64,000 bases of DNA from DASREM01 sp035652095 (GCA_035652095.1 DASREM010000056.1:372001-436000), one strand, 5' to 3'. Numbered from the stretch's first letter, positions 36,653-45,281 are shown. The notes: generated by a model not told the origin, from the letters alone. Made by a program: numbers and translations.

Positions 36653-37444
36653 ATGCCGCTGACTTTTCACAACCGGCCCGCTCTCATCGCTTATGTGACC
36701 TGCGGCGATCCCGATCTTGCGACCACACGCGAGATTGTGCTCGCAGCCATCGATGCAGGCGCGGACGTGATCGAGCTTGGCGTTCCGTTCAGCGATCCGG
36801 TTGCGGATGGTCCGGTCATTCAGCGGGCCAGCGAGCGCGCCCTGAGAAACGGCGTTTCACTGGCGCAGGTTCTGACGCTTGCCGCCGAGATCCGGCAGGA
36901 ATCACAATCTGTGGGGCTGATCGTGTTCTCGTATCTGAATCCGATCATGCGAATGGGCGTGAGCAAGTTCTGTAGGGTTGCGCGCGCGGCCGGGCTCGAT
37001 GGCGCGTTGGTTACCGATCTTCCGGTGGAAGAAGCTGGGGAATATTTGAAGGAGATGCGAAGAAACGACTTGGCTACGATTTTTCTTGCTGCGCCCACCA
37101 GCCCGGATGCTCGCCTTAAGCAGATCGCGGGGGCTTCGACGGGATTCGTGTACGCCGTTTCGCGCACGGGAGTGACTGGCGCCCGCAAGCAGATGACCGA
37201 CGATGCCCAGCAACTGGTGAAGCGTCTGCGTAAATTTACCAGGTTGCCGGTGGCGGTGGGATTCGGGATCTCGACTCCGGGGCAATTTGAAGCGGTCGGC
37301 CAGTTTGCTGATGGAGTGGTCATCGGCAGTGCCATCGTCGAAATCGTCGAACGGAATCACGGAAATGAAGCCGCGGCTGTGGCACAATTCGTGAAGACGG
37401 TTGTCGGGCGCGACGAGGCGCAAGGGATTGCCGCAAACAGGTAG
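36653..37444 (+). CDS. trpA: Tryptophan synthase alpha chain
   Basis: TrpA cleaves indole-3-glycerol phosphate and channels indole to TrpB. The 263-residue barrel has ALIAYVTCGDPDL, catalytic Glu in DVIELGVPFSDPVADGPVIQRA, catalytic Asp in GALVTDLPVEEA, and GFVYAVSRTGVTGAR with VAVGFGISTPGQ. The chorismate mutase gene begins 9 nt downstream. No trpE, trpG or trpD lies in the window, so the first pathway steps must be encoded elsewhere. Confidence 0.96.
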   Translation: MPLTFHNRPALIAYVTCGDPDLATTREIVLAAIDAGADVIELGVPFSDPVADGPVIQRASERALRNGVSLAQVLTLAAEIRQESQSVGLIVFSYLNPIMRMGVSKFCRVARAAGLDGALVTDLPVEEAGEYLKEMRRNDLATIFLAAPTSPDARLKQIAGASTGFVYAVSRTGVTGARKQMTDDAQQLVKRLRKFTRLPVAVGFGISTPGQFEAVGQFADGVVIGSAIVEIVERNHGNEAAAVAQFVKTVVGRDEAQGIAANR

Positions 37445-37452
37445 TCACCGGG

Positions 37453-37773
37453 ATGGATATTTCAGACTGGCGCAAGCAAATCGATGAGCTGGACCGAAAG
37501 CTGGTGGAACTGCTGAACCAGCGTGCCCGGGCCGCGCACGAGATCGGCAAGCTCAAGCGTCAAGCCGGGATGCCGATCTACGAGCCGGATCGCGAGCAGG
37601 CGGTATTTCAAAATGCGCGCAGCGTCAACAAGGGCCCGCTGCCGGATCGCGACCTGCAGCGTATTTACGAGCGCATCATGGACATCATGCGCCAGATCCA
37701 GCAGGAAGAGATTGCGCCGCAGACGAAAGACGCGGTGAGAGATACCGAGATTGAATCGGAAATCAATGATTGA
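37453..37773 (+). CDS. Chorismate mutase (AroQ type)
   Basis: This short, all-helical enzyme converts chorismate to prephenate. DWRKQIDELDRKLVELLNQRARAAHEIGKLKRQAGMPIYEPDREQAVF matches AroQ, including the active-site Arg and Lys and the conserved DREQ. It is a free-standing domain of 106 residues with a charged tail. Placed between trpA and DAHP synthase, it branches chorismate to phenylalanine and tyrosine. Confidence 0.93.
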   Translation: MDISDWRKQIDELDRKLVELLNQRARAAHEIGKLKRQAGMPIYEPDREQAVFQNARSVNKGPLPDRDLQRIYERIMDIMRQIQQEEIAPQTKDAVRDTEIESEIND

Positions 37774-37779
37774 AGTGTT

Positions 37780-37855
37780 TCTGGCCTTTGGTCGTCGTTG
37801 TTTGGCCCTTGGCGGCAACGACCATTGCCGAACACCAATGCCCAACGACCAACGA
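37780..37855. repeat. Heptad-repeat palindrome between chorismate mutase and DAHP synthase
   Basis: Left units such as TTTGGTC, TTTGGCC and CTTGGCG and right units such as CAATGCC, CAACGAC and CAACGAC repeat with a 7-base period, and the two arms are imperfectly complementary. The tract fills the 87-base spacer and starts within 10 nt of the stop codon. Confidence 0.55.
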
Positions 37856-37860
37856 CTCCC

Positions 37861-38880
37861 ATGATTGTTGCCATGCAAGATTCGGCGTCCGAAGAGCAGA
37901 TTCAGAACGTGGTGGAGCACCTCATTCGGATGGGCTTCTCGGTTCATCGCACCACCGGCGAGCGGCAGACCGTGCTGGCTGCTGTCGGGGCGCGGATCGA
38001 TTTCGACACCCGCAACCTTGAGGTCCTTTCGGGCGTCGAGCACGTGCATCGCATCAGCGCCCCCTACAAGCTTGCCGGGCGTAGCTTTCGACCAGACGGT
38101 ACGGTCATTGAGTTTGCAAACGGCTTAAAGATCGGCGGCGAAGAAGTAGTGGTGATGGCGGGGCCTTGCTCGGTAGAGTCGCGGGAGCAGCTTTTCAACG
38201 TGAGCGAGCAGATTGCGAAGGCGGGAGCGCGCGTGCTCCGCGGCGGAGCGTTCAAGCCGCGCAGTTCGCCTTACAGCTTCCAGGGGATGGGCCTTGAAGG
38301 ACTCAAACTGCTGCGCGAAGCCGGAGAGAAGTTCAACATGCTGGTGATCAGCGAAGTCATGGAGATTTCGCAGATCGAGATGATGCTGCCCTACGTTGAT
38401 CTGTTCCAGGTGGGCGCGCGCAACATGCAGAACTTCAACCTGCTACGCGAACTTGGGAAAGTCAAAAAACCAGTTCTGCTGAAGCGCGGGATCGCGGCCA
38501 CGCTCGAAGAACTGCTGCTCTCGGCCGAATACATCATGGCGGGAGGCAATTACCAGGTCATATTGTGCGAGCGAGGCATCCGCACATTTGAAACGTACAC
38601 CCGCAACACGCTCGACATTTCGGCGATCCCGATCATTCACAAGCTATCGCACCTGCCGATGACCTCGGACCCATCGCACGGGACCGGGTTACGCGACAAA
38701 GTTCCACCGATGGCACGCGCCTCGGTGGCGGCGGGGGCCGATGCGCTGCTGATTGAAGTCCACCACGATCCGGACAAGGCTTTATCGGACGGAGCGCAGT
38801 CTTTGTATCCACAGCAATTCGCACAACTGATGCACGAGTTGCGGATGATTGCTCCCGCGGTCGGGCGTAAGATCGCCTGA
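37861..38880 (+). CDS. aroF: 3-deoxy-7-phosphoheptulonate (DAHP) synthase with N-terminal ferredoxin-like domain
   Basis: DAHP synthase starts the shikimate pathway from PEP and erythrose-4-phosphate. Residues 1-75 (MIVAMQDSASEEQIQNVVEHLIRMGFSVHRTTGERQTVLAAVG) are the ferredoxin-like regulatory domain of type I-beta enzymes such as Thermotoga's, linked to feedback inhibition by aromatic amino acids. The barrel carries VVVMAGPCSVESREQL, GAFKPRSSPYSFQGMGLEGL, QVGARNMQNFNLLRELG, LKRGIAATLEELLLSAEYI and TSDPSHGTGLRDKVPPMARASVAAGADALLIEVHHDPDKALSDG. tyrA starts 4 nt downstream. Confidence 0.95.
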   Translation: MIVAMQDSASEEQIQNVVEHLIRMGFSVHRTTGERQTVLAAVGARIDFDTRNLEVLSGVEHVHRISAPYKLAGRSFRPDGTVIEFANGLKIGGEEVVVMAGPCSVESREQLFNVSEQIAKAGARVLRGGAFKPRSSPYSFQGMGLEGLKLLREAGEKFNMLVISEVMEISQIEMMLPYVDLFQVGARNMQNFNLLRELGKVKKPVLLKRGIAATLEELLLSAEYIMAGGNYQVILCERGIRTFETYTRNTLDISAIPIIHKLSHLPMTSDPSHGTGLRDKVPPMARASVAAGADALLIEVHHDPDKALSDGAQSLYPQQFAQLMHELRMIAPAVGRKIA

Positions 38881-38884
38881 AACC

Positions 38885-39739
38885 ATGTCCATCCGGCAGA
38901 TCACGATTGTCGGTACCGGACTGATCGGCGGATCATTTGCGCTCGCACTCAAGAAAAATGGTTTTCATGGATGGATCGTGGGCTGCGATCGCGACGCGGA
39001 ATTGCAGCGAGCGCGCCAGCGCGGCGCCATTGATGAGGCGCACACCAATCCGGCGGATGCGATCCGCAACAGCGACTTGGTTGTACTCGCGACGCCAGTC
39101 AGCGCCATTCTGGAAATGATTGATCAACTCGGACCCGCGCTGCCGCCCCAGGCGCTGATGACGGATGTCGGCAGTACCAAGGCCGAGATCGTGGCGCGGG
39201 CCTTCAAGATTTTTGGCAAAGATGCGGGGATGCGCTTCCTGGGCGGGCATCCGATGGCCGGCAAGGAAGACGGCGGGATCGACTTGGCGGATCCGGATTT
39301 GTTTGAGGGGGCAACGTGGTTCGTGACGCCTGGCGCGCGGCAAAATATTCATGAAGGCATGAGCGCGGAATTCCTTTCCTGGCTTGAGAAGATCGGGGCG
39401 CGGGCCGCAGAGATTGATGCGACTACCCACGACGAACTTTGCGCCTGGATCAGCCACGTTCCACAGATGATTTCGACTGCACTGGCAGCGGCGCTGGTGG
39501 ACCATTTCGGCGACCATGCGGCGGTGATGGAAGCGGGTGGGCGAGCACTGCGCGAGATGACGCGCATCTCGAGCAGTCCGTATTCGATGTGGCGGGACAT
39601 CGCGCTCACCAACAAGAAGAACATTCAGCAGGCGCTGCATGCGTTGGAGCAGCGGTTGGCGCATATCCGGGAGAACCTGGATACGCGAGAACTGGCGGAG
39701 GAGTTTGCGAAGGCGCACGAGTTAAAAAAGAATTGTTGA
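38885..39739 (+). CDS. tyrA: Prephenate dehydrogenase
   Basis: TyrA oxidatively decarboxylates prephenate to 4-hydroxyphenylpyruvate, using NAD(P). The N-terminal dinucleotide fold is ITIVGTGLIGGSFALALKKNGF, followed by LVVLATPVSAILEMI, DVGSTKAEIV, FLGGHPMAGKEDGGIDLADPDLFEGATW and the helical part with HDELCAWISHVPQMISTALA (catalytic His). ATG 38885 is preferred since it begins the fold directly; the open frame upstream overlaps the previous gene. The stop codon lies inside the left arm of a heptad palindrome. Confidence 0.95.
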   Translation: MSIRQITIVGTGLIGGSFALALKKNGFHGWIVGCDRDAELQRARQRGAIDEAHTNPADAIRNSDLVVLATPVSAILEMIDQLGPALPPQALMTDVGSTKAEIVARAFKIFGKDAGMRFLGGHPMAGKEDGGIDLADPDLFEGATWFVTPGARQNIHEGMSAEFLSWLEKIGARAAEIDATTHDELCAWISHVPQMISTALAAALVDHFGDHAAVMEAGGRALREMTRISSSPYSMWRDIALTNKKNIQQALHALEQRLAHIRENLDTRELAEEFAKAHELKKNC

Positions 39740-39803
39740 TCTTGGTTGTTGAATGAAGAGCCCGACAAGTGCTCCCATTCAGCAATCAAAGATCAGAATC
39801 AAC
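39735..39803. repeat. Heptad-repeat palindrome spanning the tyrA stop codon
   Basis: The left arm (39735-39755) and right arm (39776-39803) are imperfectly complementary and both show 7-base periodicity, for example GATCTTG and GTTGTTG on the left and ATCAAAG and ATCAGAA on the right. The tyrA TGA lies at 39737-39739, inside the left arm. Confidence 0.55.
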
Positions 39804-39830
39804 ACTTCTTCATTTACAATCGTTTGTCCT

Positions 39831-40538
39831 ATGAACAAGGTAGTGGCCAACGCCGATGAAGCAGTTCGCGACGTTTTTGATGGAGCGGCCATCATGGTGG
39901 GCGGCTTCGGATTGTGCGGCATCCCGGAAAACCTGATTCGCGCGCTGGTGAAGAAAGGCACGAAGAACCTGACGACCATCAGCAACAACGTGGGCGTGGA
40001 CGGGTTCGGCATGGGCCTACTGCTTGCCGCCGGGCAGATTCGCGAGCACATTGGCACCTACGTAGGCGAGAACAAGTTGCTGGAACAGATGGTGTTGACC
40101 GGGAAGATCAAGCTGCACCTGATTCCGCAGGGAACGTTCTCGGAGCGCATACGCGCCGGCGGAGCGGGGATTCCGGCGTTTTACACGCCGACCGGAGTGG
40201 GAACGGTAGTTGCCGAGAACAAGGAAACGCGCGAGTTCGATGGACGCTTGTATCTGATGGAACATGCGCTCAAAGCGGACTTCGCTTTCGTTAAGGCCTG
40301 GAAGGGCGACAAGTGGGGAAACCTGGTGTACCGGAAGACGGCCCGGAATTTCAATCCCATGATGGCGACGGCGGCGAAGGTCACGATTGCCGAGGTTGAA
40401 CATCTGGTCGAACCGGGGGAACTGGAACCCGACCTGGTGCATACGCCCAGCGTGTTCGTGAAGAGAATCTTCCAGGGCGAGTTGTTTGAGAAGAGAATTG
40501 AGAGAAGGACAGTGAGGAAGGCGGCAGTTGGCAGTTAG
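39831..40538 (+). CDS. scoA: 3-oxoacid CoA-transferase subunit A
   Basis: With ScoB it transfers CoA from succinyl-CoA to acetoacetate or a related 3-oxoacid. The protein has KVVANADEAVRDVFDGAAIMVGGFGLCGIPENLIRALVKKG, the GFG oxyanion region, NNVGVDGFGMGLLL, RAGGAGIPAFYTPTGVGT and KADFAFVKAWKGDKWGNLVYRKTARNFNPMMATAA. ATG 39831 fits the family start. The last codons and the TAG stop are part of a heptad-repeat tract, so its extreme C-terminus (KAAVGS) is repeat-encoded. Confidence 0.94.
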   Translation: MNKVVANADEAVRDVFDGAAIMVGGFGLCGIPENLIRALVKKGTKNLTTISNNVGVDGFGMGLLLAAGQIREHIGTYVGENKLLEQMVLTGKIKLHLIPQGTFSERIRAGGAGIPAFYTPTGVGTVVAENKETREFDGRLYLMEHALKADFAFVKAWKGDKWGNLVYRKTARNFNPMMATAAKVTIAEVEHLVEPGELEPDLVHTPSVFVKRIFQGELFEKRIERRTVRKAAVGS

Positions 40539-40605
40539 CATTTGGCACTTCCGAGCCTGAGATAAGCCAGGACGGCCAATTGCTAAGTGCCAACTGCCAA
40601 ATGCA
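40523..40605. repeat. Heptad-repeat palindrome spanning the scoA stop codon
   Basis: The left arm has consecutive units GGCAGTT, GGCAGTT, AGCATTT and GGCACTT (40523-40550). The right arm (40578-40605) is complementary in kind, with units such as TGCTAAG, TGCCAAC and TGCCAAA. This is the clearest of four such tracts: period 7, consensus RGCANTT. The scoA TAG stop is inside it and scoB begins 7 nt after it. Confidence 0.7.
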
Positions 40606-40611
40606 AGATTT

Positions 40612-41298
40612 ATGAGCACCGCTCCATCCAAACCCGGAAAAGATGTCGAGAAGCGCGAACGTATTGTGAAGCGCATTGCTCGTGAATTGCGCGACGGCTT
40701 TTATGTGAATCTCGGCATCGGCATGCCTACACTGGTTGCGAACCATGTGCCTGCGGGTATGGACGTGATTCTGCAGAGCGAGAACGGCATGTTGGGGATC
40801 GGGCCTTATCCTCTGGAGAGCGAAGTGGATGCCGACCTGATCAATGCGGGGAAAGAGACAGTCAGCGAGATCGGGGGTACAGCCTACTTCTCCAGTTCCG
40901 ATTCCTTTGCCATGATTCGCGGCGGCCACGTTGATCTGAGCGTGCTGGGCGCAATGGAAGTGGATGAAGAGGGCAGCATCGCGAACTGGATGATCCCCGG
41001 AAAAATGGTGAAGGGGATGGGCGGCGCCATGGACCTGGTCGCCGGGGCGCGCAGAGTGGTGGTTGCCATGGAGCACACCAATCGGGACGGACAATCGAAG
41101 ATCCTGAAGAAGTGCACGCTGCCGCTTACCGGAGTGAAAGTCGTGGACACGATCGTCACCGAATTGGCCTACATCAAGGTGACTCCAACCGGGTTGGTGC
41201 TGGAGGAAGTGGCTCCCGGACTGACGGCGGAAGCTGTGCAGCGCGCGACTGAAGCGACGCTGATCGTGAGTCCGAGCCTGCGTACGATGGAAGATTAG
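40612..41298 (+). CDS. scoB: 3-oxoacid CoA-transferase subunit B
   Basis: ScoB carries the catalytic Glu in VILQSENGMLGIGPYP. Other family stretches are GFYVNLGIGMPTLVANHVP, DLINAGKETVSEIGGTAYFSSSDSFAMIRGGHVDLSVLGAMEVDEEGSIANWMIPGKMVKGMGGAMDLVAGARRVVVAMEH and CTLPLTGVKVVDTIVTELAYI. The length of 228 residues is normal. Together with scoA it ends the aromatic operon; tyrosine breakdown yields acetoacetate, which may explain the link. Confidence 0.95.
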   Translation: MSTAPSKPGKDVEKRERIVKRIARELRDGFYVNLGIGMPTLVANHVPAGMDVILQSENGMLGIGPYPLESEVDADLINAGKETVSEIGGTAYFSSSDSFAMIRGGHVDLSVLGAMEVDEEGSIANWMIPGKMVKGMGGAMDLVAGARRVVVAMEHTNRDGQSKILKKCTLPLTGVKVVDTIVTELAYIKVTPTGLVLEEVAPGLTAEAVQRATEATLIVSPSLRTMED

Positions 41299-41679
41299 TT
41301 CGTCCGCCGAGGCGGCGCGGGTCTCACTGCCGGAGAAGCCAGATCGATTCAAGAATCTGTCCAGTCCCGTGACATTGCTTTACAGGCGGTCCCGAGGCAT
41401 CCTCTACGACCGCATCAGGAGGGCCATGATTTCAGCCTGTCAGGTCGGCCAGCGGTAGTGTTTTGAGCGGCTTACCCCTGGCTCTCAAATGTTAATTTCT
41501 TGTTGGTGCGCATCCTGCCCCCATAGCTGCGCATCTCCCTTATATATCCGGGTAGCGTGCCGATCAGCGGAATGAATGAAAGTCAGGGCTGGGGGAAATT
41601 CCCGGTTTCTTAGCCCGCAATATAGTAAAAAGTATGGGACCCATTGCACGTTGTCACCCAAGGAGCGAAAAGCCCCCGA
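41299..41679 (+). promoter_or_regulatory. 380-bp region before the type III PKS operon
   Basis: No gene is evident. A hairpin near the 3' end combines a central GGGAAATTCCC palindrome (41593-41603) with outer GGGCT/AGCCC arms (41586-41590 and 41612-41616), followed by an A/T-rich TATAGT (41621-41626) that could be a -10 box. A small CCGCC/GGCGG hairpin lies just after scoB. Confidence 0.4.
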
Positions 41680-42729
41680 ATGAGAATCGCAGGCGTCTCC
41701 AGTGCGTTCCCTAAGAATTTTTATCCGCAAGAGGTCATTCGCGAAGCACTGAAAAAGAAATGGGCGGGCAAGTTGGACCGTCCGCAGGTGCTCGACCGTT
41801 TTCACGAAAGCGTCGGAGTCAAGACGCGCCACCTCGCATTGCCGATCCCGGCCTATAGCGAACTTAAGACCTGGGGCGACGCAAACAATGCCTGGATCGA
41901 TTGCGCGCTCGACCTGGGCAAGCAGGCTTTGTGCCGCGCATTGAACCAGGCCGGACTAAGCGCCGCGGACCTGGGCGCGATCTTCTTTGTCTCGGTAACT
42001 GGAATTGCCAGCCCGTCCATCGAAGGGCGATTGATCAACCGCATGGGACTTTCGCCGAATATCAAGCGCATTCCGATTTTTGGCCTGGGATGCGTTGCGG
42101 GGGCGGCAGGCATCGCGCGTGCCGCCGACTACGTGAAGGCGTATCCGAAGCAGGCTGCGGCGTTGCTTTCGGTCGAGTTGTGTTCTTTGACCTGGCGGGA
42201 GGACGATGTCTCGGCGGCGAACCTGATCTCGGCCGGACTGTTTGCCGATGGAGCGGCTTCCGTCATCGTGGCAGGCAATGAGTTGAGCGATCATGGACCG
42301 CAGGTGCTGGCGACGCGTTCGGTTTTTTATCCCGACACTGAAGATGTGATGGGCTGGGACATCTCGGAAAAAGGCTTTCGAATCGTTTTGTCACGAAGCG
42401 TGCCTGACATGGTGGAGTTACACCTGGCGGGAGATGTGGACCAGTTTCTGGGAGATCACGACCTGGACCGCAGCGACATCACCAGCTGGATCATGCACAC
42501 CGGAGGTCCGAAGGTGCTGGAAGCGACCGAGAAGGCGCTCAAGTTGCCGCCGGGGGCGCTGGCGCCTTCCTGGGAATCGTTGCGCGAATCTGGCAACTTG
42601 TCGTCGGCTTCAGTCTTGCTGGTGCTTGAGAAATTCATGAACAAGGAACGTCCAGCGCCGGGCGCATTGAGCGTGCTGGCAGCCATGGGCCCGGGCTTCT
42701 GCTCGGAGCTTGTACTACTGCAGTGGTGA
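41680..42729 (+). CDS. Type III polyketide synthase
   Basis: This chalcone synthase-like enzyme extends an acyl-CoA starter with malonyl-CoA on one active site. The Cys-His-Asn triad is visible: Cys138 in FGLGCVAGAAG, His273 in IMHTGGPKVLEA and Asn306 in ESGNLSSASVLLV. The end MGPGFCSELVLLQW is typical. ATG 41680 gives 349 residues; an upstream TTG (41644) is possible. Relatives make alkylpyrones, alkylresorcinols or naphthols. The next gene, a flavoprotein, starts in the TGATG overlap, showing a coupled operon. Confidence 0.94.
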   Translation: MRIAGVSSAFPKNFYPQEVIREALKKKWAGKLDRPQVLDRFHESVGVKTRHLALPIPAYSELKTWGDANNAWIDCALDLGKQALCRALNQAGLSAADLGAIFFVSVTGIASPSIEGRLINRMGLSPNIKRIPIFGLGCVAGAAGIARAADYVKAYPKQAAALLSVELCSLTWREDDVSAANLISAGLFADGAASVIVAGNELSDHGPQVLATRSVFYPDTEDVMGWDISEKGFRIVLSRSVPDMVELHLAGDVDQFLGDHDLDRSDITSWIMHTGGPKVLEATEKALKLPPGALAPSWESLRESGNLSSASVLLVLEKFMNKERPAPGALSVLAAMGPGFCSELVLLQW

Positions 42730-43856
42730 TGGGGGCAATGGTGCAAGGCGGTTGGGATACTGAAGTTTTCGTAGTAGGCGGTGGACCGGCAGGGTTGGCC
42801 GCCGCTATCGCGGCGCGCCAGCAAGGATTTGAGGTCACGGTGGCGGACGCGGCCCGTCCGCCGATCGATAAAACCTGCGGCGAAGGCATCATGCCGGAGG
42901 GGTTGCGGGCGCTGGAGCGCCTGGGAGTCGCGCTGCCGCGGGAGCAGGGCTCGCCTTTTCATGGGATTCGCTTCGTAGGCTCTGGAAGCAGTGTGGAAGC
43001 GAGCTTTCCGCAGGGTCAGGGCCTGGGCGTGCGCAGGACCACGCTGCATGGTCTCCTTGTCGAGCACGCCGAAAAAGTTGGAGTGAATTTGTGCTGGGGT
43101 ACACGGGTTACCGGTCTGATCGAGCACGGCGTACTGCTGGATGGGGTCCAGGTTCGCAGCCGTTGGGTGGTAGGCGCGGATGGAGAAAATTCGCGTGTCC
43201 GGCGCTGGGCCGGGCTGGATTCTTCCGCGCCCACGATTCGCCGCTACGGATTTCGCCGGCATTATGCGATTGCGCCCTGGTCACCGTTCGTCGAAGTTTA
43301 CTGGACTGCGAGCGGGCAAATTTATGTGACTCCGGTCGGGGCACAGGAGATATGCGTGGCCATGATCTCGCGCCACAGCAAGGTACGACTGGATGACCTG
43401 CTGGCGGAGTGTCCCGAGTTCAGTTCGCGCCTCGGCGACTCCGCTCCCAAGACAAAGGAATTGGGAGCGGTTTCATCTACCAGAGCATTGCCGGCGGTCT
43501 ACTCAGGGAGTCGCGTGCTTCTCGGAGAAGCCTCAGGCTCGGTGGATGCGATCACTGGCGATGGGCTCTCGATGGCGTTTCAGCAGGCTTCCGTTCTTGG
43601 TCAGGCTTTACTGACCGGCGACCTGGACACTTACCAGCAGGCGCACCGTCGCATTCGGAGGATTCCGCGAATGATGTCGTCATTAATGCTGTTGATGGAC
43701 GCGCACCCGCGGCTTCGGCGGAGATCACTGCATGCCATGGCCAGCGATCCCCAGCTGTTCGACCGCCTGTTGGCTGTCCATTCCGGGGCCCTCGATCCGA
43801 TGGAGTTTGGAGTGCACGGAACGCTTTCCCTGGGATGGGGACTGCTCACCGCTTAA
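42729..43856 (+). CDS. FAD-dependent oxidoreductase (PHBH/geranylgeranyl reductase-like)
   Basis: The protein begins with an FAD-binding motif (VFVVGGGPAGLAAAIAARQQGFEV), then CGEGIMPEGLRALERLGV, the DG motif WVVGADGENSRVRRWAGL and LLGEASGSVDAITGDGLSMAFQQASVLGQAL. This is the p-hydroxybenzoate hydroxylase fold, shared with geranylgeranyl reductases. The ATG at 42729 overlaps the PKS stop. Next to a type III PKS it resembles the flavoprotein hydroxylases that turn phenolic lipids into quinones in Streptomyces srs-type clusters. That role is an inference. Confidence 0.88.
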   Translation: MGAMVQGGWDTEVFVVGGGPAGLAAAIAARQQGFEVTVADAARPPIDKTCGEGIMPEGLRALERLGVALPREQGSPFHGIRFVGSGSSVEASFPQGQGLGVRRTTLHGLLVEHAEKVGVNLCWGTRVTGLIEHGVLLDGVQVRSRWVVGADGENSRVRRWAGLDSSAPTIRRYGFRRHYAIAPWSPFVEVYWTASGQIYVTPVGAQEICVAMISRHSKVRLDDLLAECPEFSSRLGDSAPKTKELGAVSSTRALPAVYSGSRVLLGEASGSVDAITGDGLSMAFQQASVLGQALLTGDLDTYQQAHRRIRRIPRMMSSLMLLMDAHPRLRRRSLHAMASDPQLFDRLLAVHSGALDPMEFGVHGTLSLGWGLLTA

Positions 43857-43857
43857 C

Positions 43858-44457
43858 ATGCTCAACTACTCACGAACATTCCTGCTCGCGGCGTTGATGG
43901 GGTTCTCGGGGTTGTGCGCCCTTCACGTGGTGGCGCAGGAAAGCACGTTTGAACTGGACCCGGCGAAATCGCAAATTGAATACAGCGTATCCTCGACGTT
44001 GCATACCGTGTATGGCAAGTTTCAGATCAAGAGCGGAACTGTGCACTTCAATCCGGGCACGGGCGTGGCGAGCGGCCTGATTCTGGTGGACGCGACCAGC
44101 GGAAACAGCGGCAACGAAGGCCGCGACCGGAAGATGCACAAGGAAGTGCTGGAAAGCGACAAGTTTCCCGACATCACCTTCATTCCTACGAAAGTAACGG
44201 GACAGGTCTCGCCTGAAGGTGATTCAAGTGTCCAAGTCGAAGGAACGTTTCGGCTGCATGGGAGCGATCACCCGATCAGCGTTGCCATTCCGCTCCACGT
44301 CAACCAGGGGTTGGTGACCGCGAATTATCGCGTCGTTGTTCCTTATGTCGCGTGGGGCCTGAAGAACCCAAGCAATTTTTTTCTCCGAGTGAGCGACAAA
44401 GTGGATGTGAATGTCGTGGCCGTGGGACATCTTACCCAGAGCGTCGCGCAACACTAA
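43858..44457 (+). CDS. Exported YceI family lipid-binding protein
   Basis: A signal peptide (LLAALMGFSGLCALHVVAQ) precedes a YceI domain: STFELDPAKSQIEYSVSSTLHTVYGKF, GNEGRDRKMHKEVLESDKFPDITFIPTKV and VEGTFRLHGSDHPISVAIPL. YceI proteins are lipocalin-like barrels that bind polyisoprenoid chains or similar lipids. It starts 1 nt after the flavoprotein stop, so it belongs to the PKS operon and may carry the operon's lipid product in the periplasm. Its stop overlaps the opposing gene's stop by 4 nt. Confidence 0.9.
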   Translation: MLNYSRTFLLAALMGFSGLCALHVVAQESTFELDPAKSQIEYSVSSTLHTVYGKFQIKSGTVHFNPGTGVASGLILVDATSGNSGNEGRDRKMHKEVLESDKFPDITFIPTKVTGQVSPEGDSSVQVEGTFRLHGSDHPISVAIPLHVNQGLVTANYRVVVPYVAWGLKNPSNFFLRVSDKVDVNVVAVGHLTQSVAQH

Positions 44458-45275
44458 CGCAGGCGTGCGAGCTCATTCTTATACAGGCGATTGTTGGGGA
44501 ACTCCTGCGACAAGCCGGTGAGCAGCGTACGGGCGGTGTTGGAATCGTGGTCGCGCAGGGCGGCCACGGCCAGCAACAGCCGGGCGTAGGGCGCGAGGTA
44601 ACGTCCTTTGTCGGCCGCCAGCTTCAAATTCTTGATGCCTTCATCCTTGTCGGTCTGCGCGCCGCTCAAACGTAGAAACCAGCGAACCGGCGCGGGATTG
44701 GTGCTCAATAGGTAATTCTCAACCCCAACCGCCAGGTAGGCGTCGTAATACGAAGGATCGGCGGCGAGGAGCTTAGCCGCCAGCCCGCGCGCAGCTTTGA
44801 TGTAGCTCAGGCCTGCGAAATTTTTCTTTTCGATCAACGCGAGGTAGTCGCCCCGCAACCCATTGGTCAGAATCTTTGCGAACAGCGCTCCGGGCGCATT
44901 TGGAGTGCGCGCCAGCGTCCGATCGGCCAGTTGATCGGCCTTGGTCAGTTCGCTATAGAACGCGTCGCGGGCGCGCGGATCGGGCGTCGGCTTGACGCGT
45001 TCCTCGAACTTTTTATCGTCGGTAAACAGCTCGGCTTCCAGGATATGAAGACGATCGAACTCGGCGAACAGGTAGGCGGCCGCATTGGAGACCGGGCCCA
45101 GCGGATCCTCGGGATGAGATGCCTCGAAACCCTGGAACGTCTGGTGCGCCGATTTGAAATCGAGGTTGTACATCTGGCGATAGCCGGTTTCAAGGGCCTG
45201 CGGATCAATGGAGGCCGCCAGGGACGATGCGCAGACGGCGCAAACGAAAAAGCAAACTTGGAAGATCCTGATCAT
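44454..45275 (-). CDS. Secreted TPR-like protein
   Basis: A 273-residue protein with signal peptide (IFQVCFFVCAVCASSLAAS). The rest is all-helical, with TPR-like turns (ETGYRQMYNLDFKSAHQTFQGFEASHPEDPLG, LTKADQLADRTLARTPNAPGALFA, LLAVAALRDHDSNTARTLLTGLSQEFPNNRLYKNEL). No catalytic motif is seen; it is probably a periplasmic scaffold. It lies 6 nt downstream of the kinase gene on the same strand, so it may be part of that operon. Confidence 0.75.
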   Translation of the reverse strand: MIRIFQVCFFVCAVCASSLAASIDPQALETGYRQMYNLDFKSAHQTFQGFEASHPEDPLGPVSNAAAYLFAEFDRLHILEAELFTDDKKFEERVKPTPDPRARDAFYSELTKADQLADRTLARTPNAPGALFAKILTNGLRGDYLALIEKKNFAGLSYIKAARGLAAKLLAADPSYYDAYLAVGVENYLLSTNPAPVRWFLRLSGAQTDKDEGIKNLKLAADKGRYLAPYARLLLAVAALRDHDSNTARTLLTGLSQEFPNNRLYKNELARLR

Positions 45276-45281
45276 AAAAAT

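Noticed and set aside
41299..41679. Riboswitch in front of the PKS operon
   Set aside because: The hairpin does not match any riboswitch consensus I know, so it is listed only as a regulatory region.
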